A DNA stretch of 64,000 nucleotides from Janthinobacterium aquaticum (GCF_009208565.1 NZ_WFLK01000006.1:62001-126000), one strand, 5' to 3'; shown: positions 1 to 9,829, counted from the first letter of the stretch. Numbers and translations: made by a program. Notes: generated by a model not told the origin, from the letters alone.

Positions 1-975
1 CTGGCGCCGATCCTGGTCGACGGCCGCGTCGACGGCTGGGTCGGCAGCCTGGACGACATTACCACCCTGCGCCTGTCGGAAGTGGCGCTGCTGGAAAGCG
101 AAGCGCGCCTGCGCACCATTGCCGACACGCTGCCGGCCATGGTCGCCTATATCGACGCCGACCAGGTCTACCGCTTCCTCAACGTTGCCTACGAGCGCGA
201 ACTGGGCATGCCGGCAGCACAGGTGCTGGGGCGCCGCATACCTGACACCGTCAGCGCAGAGCGCTACCGCATGCTGGTGCCGTATATATTGCGCGCGCTG
301 GCCGGCGAGACGCTGAGCTTTGAGGAAGAGGACATCAAGGACGATATCGCGCGCTGCATGGAGGTCATTTACATTCCGCAGATCGGCGAAGACCAGCTGC
401 AGGTGGTGGGCTTTCACGTGATGCGCCAGGATATTACGGTGCAAAAGCGCGAGAAGCAGCGCCTGCTGGCGCTGGCCCAGGTCGATACGCTGACCGGCCT
501 CACCAACCGCGCCGGCTTCCTGCAAAAGCTCAGCGACTGCATGCAGGAAAGCCGCCGCCAGGGACATCTGATGGCCGCCATGTACATGGATATCGACCGC
601 TTCAAGCCTGTCAACGACACCTACGGCCACGCCATGGGCGACGCGCTGCTGCGCGCCTTTGCCCAGCGCCTCACCCACACCATGCGCGCCACCGATATCA
701 TCGCGCGCCTGGGCGGCGATGAATTTACGATCATCCTGAGCCATCTGCACCGGCCCGACGACGCCACCGTGCTGGCGGCGCAGATCGTCAGCACCATGCA
801 GCAGCCGTTCGATCTCGATGGCACGGTGGTCAGTATTTCGGCCAGCATCGGCCTGGCCTTCTACTGCGGCGCCGACATCACGCCAGCGGCGCTGCTGCAG
901 CAGGCCGACGTGCTGCTGTACCAGGCCAAGCAGGATGGGCGCAACGGCTACCGTGCAGGCGCGGTCGAACCCTGA
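1..975 (+). CDS. PAS-GGDEF diguanylate cyclase, 5' end outside window
   Basis: The frame is open from base 1, so only the C-terminal part is present. The visible part starts with the tail of an upstream sensory region (GSLDDIT, typical of a PAS/PAC end). A PAS domain follows (about bases 100-450), then a GGDEF domain beginning at the DTLTGLTNR motif. The active-site GGDEF (bases 712-726) is intact. An RxxD motif (RATD) sits five residues before it, which is the spacing of the allosteric c-di-GMP inhibition site. Enzymes of this family condense two GTP to c-di-GMP and usually control motility against biofilm. No EAL domain follows. The ligand of the PAS region cannot be told. The Met codon at base 82 is internal, not the start. 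Confidence 0.93.
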   Translation: MAPILVDGRVDGWVGSLDDITTLRLSEVALLESEARLRTIADTLPAMVAYIDADQVYRFLNVAYERELGMPAAQVLGRRIPDTVSAERYRMLVPYILRALAGETLSFEEEDIKDDIARCMEVIYIPQIGEDQLQVVGFHVMRQDITVQKREKQRLLALAQVDTLTGLTNRAGFLQKLSDCMQESRRQGHLMAAMYMDIDRFKPVNDTYGHAMGDALLRAFAQRLTHTMRATDIIARLGGDEFTIILSHLHRPDDATVLAAQIVSTMQQPFDLDGTVVSISASIGLAFYCGADITPAALLQQADVLLYQAKQDGRNGYRAGAVEP

Positions 976-1027
976 GCGCCGATTTGCTATATTGACGCCT
1001 GTTCCCACCTTCGCCCGACCGATCTCC

Positions 1028-2266
1028 ATGCGTCTGCTGCACACTTCAGACTGGCACCTGGGCCAGACCCTGCACAATTACGAGCGCCACTACGAGCACC
1101 AGTGCTTTCTCGACTGGCTGCTGGAAACCCTGGTGGCCGAGCGCATCGATGTGCTGCTGGTGGCCGGCGACGTATTCGACAACGCCAACCCTTCGGCCGC
1201 CTCGCAAAAGCAGCTGTACGGTTTCCTGCAGCAGGCGCGCGCGCGCCTGCCGGCGCTGCAGATCATCGTTATCGCCGGCAACCACGATTCGGCCGGCCGC
1301 CTGGAAGCACCGGGGCCGCTGCTGGCTGCGCAAGGAACGCATGTGATCGGCCATGTGCTGCGCGACGAGGCCGGCCAGATCGACCTGGAGCGCCTGCTGC
1401 TGCCGCTGCATGACGACGCTGGCAATGTGGCGGCCTGGTGCCTGGCCGTGCCGTTTCTGCGCCCCGGCGACGTGCCGAAGCTGGCGCCCGACAGCCCCCA
1501 GGAGCCTTACCTGGGCGGCATCGCCCTGCTGTACCGCCAGCTGACCGACCTGGCGCTGGCGCGCCGCACACCTGGCCAGGCCATTATCGCGCTGGGCCAC
1601 TGCCATATGGTCGGCGGCGATATGTCCAATGACTCCGAGCGGCGCATCGTGATCGGCGGCGCCGAAATGCTGCCGGCCGGGATCTTTGACCCGGCCATCG
1701 CCTATGCGGCGCTGGGCCACCTGCACAAGGCGCAAGCCGTGGGCGGCCATGAACATATCCGCTACAGCGGCAGCCCGATCCCGCTGTCGTTTGCGGAAGT
1801 GCATTATCGCCACCAGGTGCTGTGCCTGGAACTGGACGGCGCGCAGCTGGGAAAGTTGCGCGTACTCGATATCCCGCGCGCCGTGCCGCTGCTGCGCGTG
1901 CCCGAAAAACCGGCGCCGGTGTTTGAGGTGTTGGCGCAGCTGGCCGCACTGGCCATGCCTGAAGCGCCGCCTGAAGCACAGCCCTACCTGGAAGTGCGGG
2001 TACGGCTGGACGCCCCCGAGCCGGGCCTGCGCGCGCGCATCGAAGCAGCGCTGGACGGCAAGCCGGTACGGCTGGCAAAAATCGAGACCTCGAGTGCCGC
2101 AGCCAGTAATGCGCCGGCTGCCATGACGCTCGACCAGCTGGCGCAACTGCAGCCCGATGAAATCTTCCGCCGGCTGTACCAGCAAAAATTCGGCAAGGAG
2201 GCGCCGCCCGATCAACTGAGCGCACTGGCCGAACTGCTGCTGCCCGACACTGAGGTGCAAGCATGA
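1028..2266 (+). CDS. sbcD: SbcD, nuclease subunit of SbcCD
   Basis: Mre11-type metallophosphoesterase of 412 residues. The phosphoesterase motifs are all visible: DWHLG (D8, H10), GD at 47-48, GNHD at 84-87, then GHCHMVGG and GHLH. With SbcC it forms the SbcCD complex, which cuts hairpins and protein-blocked DNA ends in the cytoplasm. I chose the ATG at 1028 because the family begins MRxLHTSDWHLG; the open frame extends further upstream but overlaps the cyclase gene. The stop overlaps the sbcC start (ATGA), indicating translational coupling. Confidence 0.96.
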   Translation: MRLLHTSDWHLGQTLHNYERHYEHQCFLDWLLETLVAERIDVLLVAGDVFDNANPSAASQKQLYGFLQQARARLPALQIIVIAGNHDSAGRLEAPGPLLAAQGTHVIGHVLRDEAGQIDLERLLLPLHDDAGNVAAWCLAVPFLRPGDVPKLAPDSPQEPYLGGIALLYRQLTDLALARRTPGQAIIALGHCHMVGGDMSNDSERRIVIGGAEMLPAGIFDPAIAYAALGHLHKAQAVGGHEHIRYSGSPIPLSFAEVHYRHQVLCLELDGAQLGKLRVLDIPRAVPLLRVPEKPAPVFEVLAQLAALAMPEAPPEAQPYLEVRVRLDAPEPGLRARIEAALDGKPVRLAKIETSSAAASNAPAAMTLDQLAQLQPDEIFRRLYQQKFGKEAPPDQLSALAELLLPDTEVQA

Positions 2267-5200
2267 GAATCCTCGCCATCAGCGGCAAGAACCTGGCCTC
2301 GCTGGCAGGTGAATTCCTGGTCGACTTTGAACAGGAACCGTTGGCGTCTGCCGGCCTGTTTGCCATCAGCGGGCCGACCGGTGCCGGAAAAAGCACCCTG
2401 CTCGACGCGCTGTGCCTGGCCTTGTATGACGCCACGCCGCGCCTGCTGCGCGTGGCCGGGCGCAATGCACTGCCCGACGTCGGCAAGGAAACGGTCAATG
2501 CGCAAGATACGCGCACGTTGCTGCGGCGCGGCACGCCGGAGGGCTATGCGCAGGTCGATTTTGTCGGCAACGATGGTGGCCGCTACCGCGCGCGCTGGAG
2601 CGTGCGCCGCTCGCGCACCAAGGCCGAAGGCGCATTGCAGGCCACCGCCATGAGCTTGCACCAGTTGCCTGCGCTGCAGCCCATCGGCGGCACCAAGACG
2701 GAAGTAAAGGAAGCGATCGAACAGCGCATCGGCCTGTCGTTTGACCAGTTTACGCGCGCCGTGCTGCTGGCACAGAACGAGTTCTCCACCTTCCTGAAAA
2801 CCGAAGACAACGAACGCGGCGAGCTGCTTGAAACGCTAACCGGCACCACCATCTACAGCGACATCTCGATGCGCGCTTTCGAGCGGGCAAAAAAGGAAAA
2901 ACAGCTGCTCGAACGTCTGAGCGACAAGCTGGCAGACCAGAAACCGATGGCGCCCGAACTGCGCCAGGAAACGCAGGCGCAGGCCGAAGCGGCCGAAGCG
3001 GCCTTGCATCAGCTCGATGCGCGCAAGAGCGTGCTGGAAAGCCAGCAGCGCTGGCACCAGCAATCGCAGCAGTTGCACGACAGCGTGGCGGGTGCCGGCC
3101 AGGACATGGAAGCGGCCAGGCTGGCGCAGGCCGAGGCGCAGCCACGCATCACCACGCTGGCGCAATGGGAGCTGCTGCAGCCGGCCCGCCCCCTGCTCGA
3201 CGATACGGCGCGCCTGGCGGGCGAACTGGCGCAGACCAGCGAACGATTGACGCTGGCGCGCCAGCAGGCGGCCGAGGCGCTGGCCGGCGAACAACAAGCA
3301 TCTGCCAGTGCGCAACTGGCCGGCGAACAGTTGCAGGCGCAGGAAGCGGCGCAACGTGCGGCGGCGCCACAGCTCGATCAGGCCAAGGCGCTCGACGCCG
3401 GCATCGCCGCGCGCCTGCCGGCGCACCAGCAAGCCAGCACTGCCATGCAGGCAGCCGATTCTGCCAACGATACGGCGCGCGCCGAACTGCTGGCCGTGCA
3501 GCAGCGCCAGCAGGCGCTGGAGGCGCAGCAGGCAAGCGGCGCCGAGTGGCTGGAACAGCACCGACACTGGCGCACGCTGGCGCAGGAGTGGCCGCTGTGG
3601 GATCAGTTGCTGCAGCAGGCCGGCCAGCACGCAGCCCAGGCCGATGCGCTCGATACCAGCCTGGCGCAGGCTAAGCTGACAGCGCGCCAGGCCGCTGACG
3701 ATGCCGCCAGTCTGCAGGCCACGCTGGCACAGGCCGCCAGTGAGCTGGCGCAACGCGAGCAGCAACGCGCCACCGCATTGGCGACGCTGCAGGCGCTCGA
3801 TGGCGCGCAACTGGAACAGCGGCGCGAACAGCTGGAAAACCAGGCGCGGCAGCTCACCACGGCAGAAAAAAGCTGGACCGAACTGGCTCACCATCAGCAG
3901 CAACTGCGCCAATGGCAGGACACGGCCACGCAACTGGCGCAGTCGGTGCAGCAGGAAAGCGCCGCCCAAGCGACACTGGCGGCGCAGACGGCCGGCCTGG
4001 AAGCGGCGCTGGCGCAAGCTGAAAAAGCACTGGCCGGTGCGCAGGCTGCCTGCAGCGCCAGCGTGGAGCAGATGCGCGCCAACCTGGCAGAGGACGAGCC
4101 CTGCCCCGTGTGCGGCGCGCTTGAGCATCCTTACAGCCAGGCCGAAACGGCGCTGCATGCGATGCTGGCCAGCTTGCAAGATGGCGTATTGTCCTGCCGC
4201 GCGCAGCTGCGCAGCCATGGCGACCAGTTGGCCCTGCACAAAGCGGCGCTGGCCAGCCTGGCGCGCGAGCAGGCCACGGCGCAGGCCGAGTTGACCCGTC
4301 TGCCGCCGCTGCTGGCCGCCCTGGAACAACAATGGATAGAGCACAGTGCGCTGCCCGGCTTGCCCGAGCCGGCGCTGCGCACGGCGTGGCTGGCCGACCA
4401 GCTGGCCGCCAATATGGCCAGCCTGCAGGCCCTGTTGCAGCAACTGGCCGCACTGCGCCAGGCCGGCGTCGCGCGCGACCAGGCGCAGGCCGCTTATGAC
4501 GAGGCCAGCGCGCACCACGCGCGCCTGGGCGTGTTGCATAACGAAGCCCAGGCGCAGCTGCTGCAATGCCAGTCGCGCCTGGCTTCTGCCGCAGAACGCC
4601 AGGAAACGGCGCGCCAGTCGCTCGGCGAAGTGCTGGCGCAGCTGAACCGCGCCTTTGCCGACATGGACGAAGCCGGCGACTGGAAAGACGGCTGGCGCCA
4701 GGGTCCGGCCGATTTCCGTGCCGCGCGCCAGGCGCAAAGTACGCAGTGGCTGGCGCAAAACAAGGCGCAGGATGAGCGTACCGGCCAGCTCGCCACGCTG
4801 GCCGTGCAGCTGCAACACGCGCACGCGCAGGCTGACCAGGCGCGCCAACTGGCGCAGGAGGCGCAGACGGCGTTTGCCCAGCTCGACGTCCAGCTCAAAA
4901 GCTTGCAAACGCAGCGCGCCGCCCTCTGGCAAGGGGCAAACGTGGCGCAAGTCGAGCAGCAGCTGGCACAAAACGTCGATGCGGCGAAGGCTGCGCTGGC
5001 CCGCGCCCAGCAGGCAGTGCAGGCAGCAGGCCATGAGCGTGCGCGGCTCGACGAAGCCTGCGCGCAAGCGAACGCGCGCATCGCCACTCTCCAGCAACAG
5101 CAGGCCGAGGCAGCTTGCGCCCTACAGGACTGGCTGGCGCAATTGCAGCAGTCACAAGGCGATCAGGCGCCTGCCGACCTCGCGCAACTGCGCGCGCAAT

Positions 5201-6018
5201 TGGCTGTCACGCCCGACACCATGCGCGCCGAGCGCGCGGCGCTGCAGGCCATCGCCGACCGCGTGACGGCAGCGGCGTCGGTGCTGGCCGAACGCCAGCA
5301 GCGCCAGCTCGCGCATCTGGCGCTGCGACCAGCCGAGCTGGAGGACGATCCACAGGTGCTGCAACAGGCGCTCGATACGTTGGGCGAAGAGCGCGGCGCC
5401 GCCAACCAGGAAGCGACGCGCCTGCGCCTGGCGCTGGCGCAGGACGATGCGCGCCGCCACAGTGCGCAGGAAGTGCTGAAGCAGATCGAGCAGCAGGCCA
5501 GCGTCGAACACCGATGGGCCAGCCTGGCCGATCTGATCGGCTCGGCCGACGGCAAGAAGTTTCGCAACTATGCCCAGCAGTTCACGCTGGAGGTGCTGCT
5601 CGGCTATGCCAACGCGCATCTGGCCCAGCTGGCGCGGCGCTATCAGCTCGAACGCATCAGCAATCCCGGCCAGCCGTCGCTGGGCCTGATGGTGCGCGAC
5701 CAGGACATGGGCGGCGAGCTGCGCTCGGTCCATTCGCTGTCGGGTGGCGAGTCGTTCCTGGTGTCGCTGGCGCTGGCGCTGGGCCTCGCTTCCCTGTCGT
5801 CGAACCGGGTGCGGGTCGAGTCGCTGTTTATCGACGAGGGATTTGGCAGCCTCGATACCGAAACGCTGCGCGTGGCCATGGATGCACTCGACGGCCTGCA
5901 GGCGATGGGCAGGAAGGTTGGCGTGATCTCGCATGTGCGCGAAATGACCGAGCGCATCGCCACCCGCATCCTGGTGCAGCCGGGCGCCGGCGGCAGAAGC
6001 GTGGTGACGGTGCGCTGA
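2263..6018 (+). CDS. sbcC: SbcC, SMC-like ATPase subunit of SbcCD
   Basis: A 1251-residue Rad50-type ATPase. Walker A GPTGAGKST lies at 37-45. Two very long Gln/Ala-rich coiled-coil arms flank a zinc hook, C614-P-V-C617. The ABC signature LSGGES is at 1159-1164 and Walker B (LFID1191-E1192) is near the C-terminus. The head domains dimerise on ATP and gate SbcD access to DNA ends; the hook joins two complexes. Length and domain order are normal for SbcC. Most of the reverse-strand open frames over this gene are produced by its repetitive CAG/GCG codons. Confidence 0.96.
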   Translation: MRILAISGKNLASLAGEFLVDFEQEPLASAGLFAISGPTGAGKSTLLDALCLALYDATPRLLRVAGRNALPDVGKETVNAQDTRTLLRRGTPEGYAQVDFVGNDGGRYRARWSVRRSRTKAEGALQATAMSLHQLPALQPIGGTKTEVKEAIEQRIGLSFDQFTRAVLLAQNEFSTFLKTEDNERGELLETLTGTTIYSDISMRAFERAKKEKQLLERLSDKLADQKPMAPELRQETQAQAEAAEAALHQLDARKSVLESQQRWHQQSQQLHDSVAGAGQDMEAARLAQAEAQPRITTLAQWELLQPARPLLDDTARLAGELAQTSERLTLARQQAAEALAGEQQASASAQLAGEQLQAQEAAQRAAAPQLDQAKALDAGIAARLPAHQQASTAMQAADSANDTARAELLAVQQRQQALEAQQASGAEWLEQHRHWRTLAQEWPLWDQLLQQAGQHAAQADALDTSLAQAKLTARQAADDAASLQATLAQAASELAQREQQRATALATLQALDGAQLEQRREQLENQARQLTTAEKSWTELAHHQQQLRQWQDTATQLAQSVQQESAAQATLAAQTAGLEAALAQAEKALAGAQAACSASVEQMRANLAEDEPCPVCGALEHPYSQAETALHAMLASLQDGVLSCRAQLRSHGDQLALHKAALASLAREQATAQAELTRLPPLLAALEQQWIEHSALPGLPEPALRTAWLADQLAANMASLQALLQQLAALRQAGVARDQAQAAYDEASAHHARLGVLHNEAQAQLLQCQSRLASAAERQETARQSLGEVLAQLNRAFADMDEAGDWKDGWRQGPADFRAARQAQSTQWLAQNKAQDERTGQLATLAVQLQHAHAQADQARQLAQEAQTAFAQLDVQLKSLQTQRAALWQGANVAQVEQQLAQNVDAAKAALARAQQAVQAAGHERARLDEACAQANARIATLQQQQAEAACALQDWLAQLQQSQGDQAPADLAQLRAQLAVTPDTMRAERAALQAIADRVTAAASVLAERQQRQLAHLALRPAELEDDPQVLQQALDTLGEERGAANQEATRLRLALAQDDARRHSAQEVLKQIEQQASVEHRWASLADLIGSADGKKFRNYAQQFTLEVLLGYANAHLAQLARRYQLERISNPGQPSLGLMVRDQDMGGELRSVHSLSGGESFLVSLALALGLASLSSNRVRVESLFIDEGFGSLDTETLRVAMDALDGLQAMGRKVGVISHVREMTERIATRILVQPGAGGRSVVTVR

Positions 6019-6083
6019 TGAGGCGCGCGGGCGATTGGGTTAAAATCGCCCCCTTTGCACCATCCAACTGATCAAGGACACCC

Positions 6084-6293
6084 ATGAAAGCCGCCCGCAG
6101 CCTTACCTTCAAATGCGTCAAATGCCAGAAATCGATGCAGGTCTATCTGCAGAAAGTATCGGCCTGCTCGCATATCACGCCTTACCAGGGCATCTGCCAG
6201 TGCGGCGAAGTCAAACGCCACGCCACCGGCCAGGCAGAAACCGTCAAGGCCTACCTGGAGTCGGCAGACGGTAGCTGGTCGCACCACCACTGA
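6084..6293 (+). CDS. Small cysteine-rich protein, zinc-ribbon-like
   Basis: A 69-residue protein with C11xxC14, C28xH30 and C38xC40 spread over 30 residues, a layout that could bind one zinc ion. I do not recognise a named family. It is cytoplasmic by appearance, with no signal peptide, and ends in a short His run (SWSHHH). A ribosome-binding AAGGA precedes the ATG by a normal distance. It lies between sbcC and an unknown gene on the same strand. The coding call rests on ribosome site, start, composition and fit in the gap. Confidence 0.75.
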   Translation: MKAARSLTFKCVKCQKSMQVYLQKVSACSHITPYQGICQCGEVKRHATGQAETVKAYLESADGSWSHHH

Positions 6294-6354
6294 TGGTTAA
6301 AGAATTGGGCGCAACCGCCGATACAGCAGTTACTACCTACTGATTGGAATTGCC

Positions 6355-7221
6355 ATGTCCCAGCTGCCTGCCATCGCTAACCGCCAGAGCGCCGCCAATA
6401 CGCTGTCCCAGACAGCGCCAAAAGCCGCCGGCAGCGGCAGTGGCAGTGGCGCGACCAATGCGCTGATGCAGCGCACCTCGCAAGACATGGTCGCCCTGTC
6501 GAAAAAAGGCCTGGACCTGTCGGCACAGGGTTTGTCGGATCGTACCGACGCGCTGGGCAACGCCACCGTCGACGTGGCGCAGGATTTGCTGGGCAATATG
6601 GCACGCCAACTGTTCGGCGACGGTGCCAGCATCAATTTCGATTCGGTCGACCTGTCGGCATCAAGCGGCTATGCGGCGCAGATGGCCAGCTATGCCGGCC
6701 CCAATGGCCGCGCCGGCATGGCCGGCTTCAGCCTGGCCGAAAACGCGCACTTTATCGGCAAGGGCACCATTACCACGGCCGATGGCCAGAGCTTTGAATT
6801 CGAAATCGAAGTGCAGTACGAATCAAAGATCAGCGCCAGCGCGCAGTACCAGTCGCAGGCCGCTGCGGCTGGGGCTGGCGACGAGGCCGAAGACGGCAGC
6901 GAACTGCCCTCCGTCGACCTGCCGAAGATGGATTTTGCCGGCAGCCTCAGTGACCTGTTCAAAATGCTGGGCCAGCAGCTGCGCAGCAGCATCTACGACG
7001 CCCAGGCAGCGCAGGACGAAAAAGCCGGTGCCGCCAATGAAGCAGGCAGCCTGACGCTGCGCCTGCTCGACCTGGTGCAGCAACCGAAAGCGCAGGCAAC
7101 GCCGGCACCAGCATCAACAACCAATGCCACGCCGGAAGAACAGGCCAGGGCGCAAAGCCAGGCCAAGGCGCTGGCGCAGGCCTATGGCGCGCCGGACGGT
7201 CCGCTCAAGCCATCGGCCTGA
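6355..7221 (+). CDS. Uncharacterised 288-residue protein
   Basis: Not recognised. The N-terminus is Ala/Ser/Gly-rich with a GSGSGSG run. A central conserved-looking block contains LDLSAQGLSDRTD and FEFEIEVQYES. The C-terminal third is Ala/Gln-rich low complexity (APASTTNATPEEQARAQSQAKALAQ). No signal peptide, membrane segment or cysteine is evident. The alternation of a folded core with flexible tails suggests a structural or secreted-without-signal protein, but that is inference. Codon use matches the neighbours. Confidence 0.8.
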   Translation: MSQLPAIANRQSAANTLSQTAPKAAGSGSGSGATNALMQRTSQDMVALSKKGLDLSAQGLSDRTDALGNATVDVAQDLLGNMARQLFGDGASINFDSVDLSASSGYAAQMASYAGPNGRAGMAGFSLAENAHFIGKGTITTADGQSFEFEIEVQYESKISASAQYQSQAAAAGAGDEAEDGSELPSVDLPKMDFAGSLSDLFKMLGQQLRSSIYDAQAAQDEKAGAANEAGSLTLRLLDLVQQPKAQATPAPASTTNATPEEQARAQSQAKALAQAYGAPDGPLKPSA

Positions 7222-7323
7222 GCGCGCAGCAACATGCCAACCAGGCGGGCTGGCAGCCACGTATAATGGAAGACCGCCTGCGCAGGCAGCACGCCGCGCG
7301 CCCTCTTCTATCGATTGAACGCC

Positions 7324-8502
7324 ATGCCCGACACCACACCCCTTGCCGACCACCCGCAGATCCACTGGACCGAGAACGGCGTCGCACACAGCGCCCGCTG
7401 GCGCTCCGAAAGCGGCATGCCGCCGCCCAAGCGCGTGATGATTGCCGACGACCGCATGACGGCCGACCAGGCCTATCGCCTGGCCTGCGAAGGCACGGCA
7501 CTGCTGTGGCGCGGCGACTTCCAGAACGCGCGCCAGTTGCTGCAGGCACTGGCGCGCCGTAACGACCAGAAAAAACCCGGCAAAAAAACTGGCAAAAAAA
7601 ACAACCCGGCCGACGATCAGCCGGCCAGCCCCGGCGCAGCATTCCATCTGCACCGCCAGGCGCAGTCGCAGCGCGCCCGCACGCTGGCCATGCTGCTGCT
7701 GCCGTTCGAGGCCGACTACACGATTGCCCTGCGCCGCGCGCCCGACGTGAAACTGGCCTGCAATGAAGCCTATGGCCGTGGCGAGGAGCCGTTCGTGGCC
7801 TCGCTGCGCGAGCTGCTGGGCCTGATCGGCGCCCATGAATGGCGCCGCAATGGCGTCGAACTGCCGGCACTGGGCCAGCGTATCCACCCGCATTACGGCG
7901 TGTTTTCACCGATACGCGGCGAGTATGTGCAACTGGTGGCCGACACGCCGCTGCCGGCCGGTACGCGCCTGGCATTCGATATCGGCACCGGTACCGGCGT
8001 GCTGGCGGCCGTGCTGGCGCAGCGCGGCGTCAAGCACATCGTGGCCACCGATATGGACCCGCGCGCCTTGTCCTGCGCACGCGACAACCTGGCGCGCCTG
8101 GATCTGCTGGAGCAGGTCGAGGTGATCGAGGCCGACCTGTTCCCGGCGGGACGCGCGCCGCTGATCGTGTGCAATCCGCCATGGCTGCCGGCACGCCCCA
8201 GTTCGCGCATCGAATACGCCGTCTACGACCCGGAAAGCAGCATGCTGCGCGGCTTCCTGGCGGGCCTGGCCGCGCATCTGGAGCCGGGCGGCGAAGGCTG
8301 GCTGATCCTGTCCGACCTGGCCGAACACCTGGGCCTGCGCCCGCGCGCGCAGCTGCTCGACTGGATAGCGCAAGCTGGCCTGAAAGTGATCGAGCGCCAC
8401 GACGTCAAACCGACCCACCCACGTGCGCAGGACGCCAGCGACAGCCTGCATGCAGCGCGTTCGCAGGAAGTCACTTCGCTGTGGCGCCTCGCGGCGGCAT
8501 AA
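7324..8502 (+). CDS. Class I SAM-dependent methyltransferase, PrmC/RlmF-like fold
   Basis: 392 residues from the ATG at 7324; a TTG three codons upstream is less likely. The C-terminal half carries the SAM-binding DIGTGTG (D219 onward), the acidic loop VATDMDPRA and the catalytic-type NPPW (C283-N-P-P-W287), which marks methyltransferases that modify an amide or amino nitrogen on protein glutamine, adenine or guanine. The N-terminal half is unfamiliar and has a Lys-rich linker (KKPGKKTGKK). The true substrate is not readable from sequence. A strong terminator follows directly. Confidence 0.85.
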   Translation: MPDTTPLADHPQIHWTENGVAHSARWRSESGMPPPKRVMIADDRMTADQAYRLACEGTALLWRGDFQNARQLLQALARRNDQKKPGKKTGKKNNPADDQPASPGAAFHLHRQAQSQRARTLAMLLLPFEADYTIALRRAPDVKLACNEAYGRGEEPFVASLRELLGLIGAHEWRRNGVELPALGQRIHPHYGVFSPIRGEYVQLVADTPLPAGTRLAFDIGTGTGVLAAVLAQRGVKHIVATDMDPRALSCARDNLARLDLLEQVEVIEADLFPAGRAPLIVCNPPWLPARPSSRIEYAVYDPESSMLRGFLAGLAAHLEPGGEGWLILSDLAEHLGLRPRAQLLDWIAQAGLKVIERHDVKPTHPRAQDASDSLHAARSQEVTSLWRLAAA

Positions 8503-8505
8503 AGC

Positions 8506-8535
8506 AAAAATGCCAGGTTTTCACCTGGCATTTTT
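8506..8535 (+). terminator. Rho-independent terminator after the methyltransferase
   Basis: A perfect 13-bp stem (AAAAATGCCAGGT / ACCTGGCATTTTT) around a TTTC loop, with a T run inside the 3' arm. Confidence 0.92.
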
Positions 8536-8543
8536 GTATGAGC

Positions 8544-8573
8544 GTAGGTCGGATTAGCGTAGCGTAATCCGAC
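8544..8573. repeat. REP-like palindrome, single copy
   Basis: Outer arms GTCGGATTA (8548-8556) and TAATCCGAC (8565-8573) preceded by GTAG. The inner segment is short (GCGTAGCG). It sits between the convergent methyltransferase and hydrolase genes. Same family as the elements near 21.1, 28.6, 34.9, 39.1, 45.3 and 51.4 kb. Confidence 0.88.
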
Positions 8574-8598
8574 ATCAGCCAGCACAGCTACAGCTGCA

Positions 8599-9615
8599 TC
8601 AAGCCTTGAAGAACTTCAGCAGATCAGCATTGATCACATCAGCATGCGTGGTTGGCATGCCGTGCGGGAAGCCCGGGTAGGAAATCAGCTGGCCTTTTTT
8701 GAGCAACTTGACCGACTTGGCGGCGCTGTTACCGAACGGCACGATCTGGTCGTCTTCACCGTGCATGACCAGCACCGGCATGTCCATCGCACGCAGATCA
8801 TCGCTGAAGTCCACTTGCGCGAACTGGAAGATGCAGTCATAGGCAGCCTTGACGCCACCCATCATGCCCTGGCGCCACCAGTTCTGGCGGATCGCTTCCG
8901 ACACTTTCGCGCCCGGACGGTTGTAGCCGTAGAACGGGATCGTCAGGTCCATATAGAACTGTGGACGGTTGAACGCGGTGCCCTGGCGGATATCGTCAAA
9001 CACCTTGAGCGGCACGCCGTCAGGGTTGGTGGCCGATTGCACCATGATCGGTGGCACGGCGCTCAGCAGCACGGCCTTGATGACATGCTTCTTGCCATAC
9101 TGGCGCGTGAAACGGGCAACTTCGCCGCCACCGGTGGAGTGACCGACGTGGATGGCTTTCGTCACTTTCAGCTCGGTCGCCAGCGCAGCGACGTCGGAGC
9201 TGTAGGTATCCATGTCGTTGCCGGTATCGGTCTGGGTCGAACGGCCATGACCACGGCGGTCATGCGCGATCACGCGATAGCCGTGCTGCAGGAAGAACAT
9301 CATCTGGCTGTCCCAGTCGTCCGAGGTCAGTGGCCAGCCGTGGTGAAACCAGATCACCGGCGCGTCTTTCGGGCCCCAGTCCTTGTAGAAGATACGGGCG
9401 CCGTCCTTGACGATAATCATGCCGGTGTTCATGTCGGTCATGTCCGGATGACGTGCCTGCTCGGCGCGCGTGGCTGCCGACGCCAGGCTCGGCATGGCCG
9501 CCACGGCAGTAGCAGCAGCTACGCCCAGGCCGCCAAAAATGGCGCTACGGCGCGAAGCCACCGGATCGGCTGGCGTGGTGTTGGTATCCCTGTTGGTATT
9601 ATTGTTCGATTCCAT
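8599..9615 (-). CDS. Tat-exported alpha/beta hydrolase (chloroperoxidase/esterase type)
   Basis: 338 residues from the ATG at 9615, chosen because AGGAG lies seven bases upstream. The N-terminus carries a twin-arginine signal (S21-R22-R23-S24 followed by a hydrophobic Ala/Val stretch), so export of the folded protein to the periplasm is expected. The alpha/beta-hydrolase fold shows the HGWP oxyanion-loop motif, the nucleophile elbow GHS160TGG, an acid in MHGEDD (about 288) and H318 in FPHG. These match cofactor-free haloperoxidases and arylesterases. The natural substrate is unknown; haloperoxidase activity in this family is often incidental. Confidence 0.9.
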   Translation of the reverse strand: MESNNNTNRDTNTTPADPVASRRSAIFGGLGVAAATAVAAMPSLASAATRAEQARHPDMTDMNTGMIIVKDGARIFYKDWGPKDAPVIWFHHGWPLTSDDWDSQMMFFLQHGYRVIAHDRRGHGRSTQTDTGNDMDTYSSDVAALATELKVTKAIHVGHSTGGGEVARFTRQYGKKHVIKAVLLSAVPPIMVQSATNPDGVPLKVFDDIRQGTAFNRPQFYMDLTIPFYGYNRPGAKVSEAIRQNWWRQGMMGGVKAAYDCIFQFAQVDFSDDLRAMDMPVLVMHGEDDQIVPFGNSAAKSVKLLKKGQLISYPGFPHGMPTTHADVINADLLKFFKA

Positions 9616-9795
9616 CTGATGCTCCTGAAAACGGGTTGATATTGGACTAGCCTTGTGAAAGACGCCAGGCAGCGCCACGTGGGCAGGCCGCCTGGCCACG
9701 ACAAGAAGCAGTGTAGACAATTGCGTATCAATCCACCTCTATAGGAAGGTAGGGAGGCAGGCATTTCGTTTGGCAGGCTGCTCAGGCGAGCGCCG

Positions 9796-9824
9796 TTGCG
9801 CAATGCAGCAAACTGCGCTATAAT
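9796..9824 (+). promoter_or_regulatory. Promoter of the first initiator tRNA
   Basis: TTGCGC (9796-9801), a 17-bp spacer and a perfect TATAAT (9819-9824). The -10 box ends only five bases before the mature tRNA 5' end. Confidence 0.85.
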
Positions 9825-9829
9825 TCGCC

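Noticed and set aside
2836..5097. A 753-codon open frame on the minus strand opposite sbcC
   Set aside because: It arises from the CAG/GCG-rich coiled-coil codons of sbcC; the product is Arg/Gln/Leu low complexity and has no recognisable domain.
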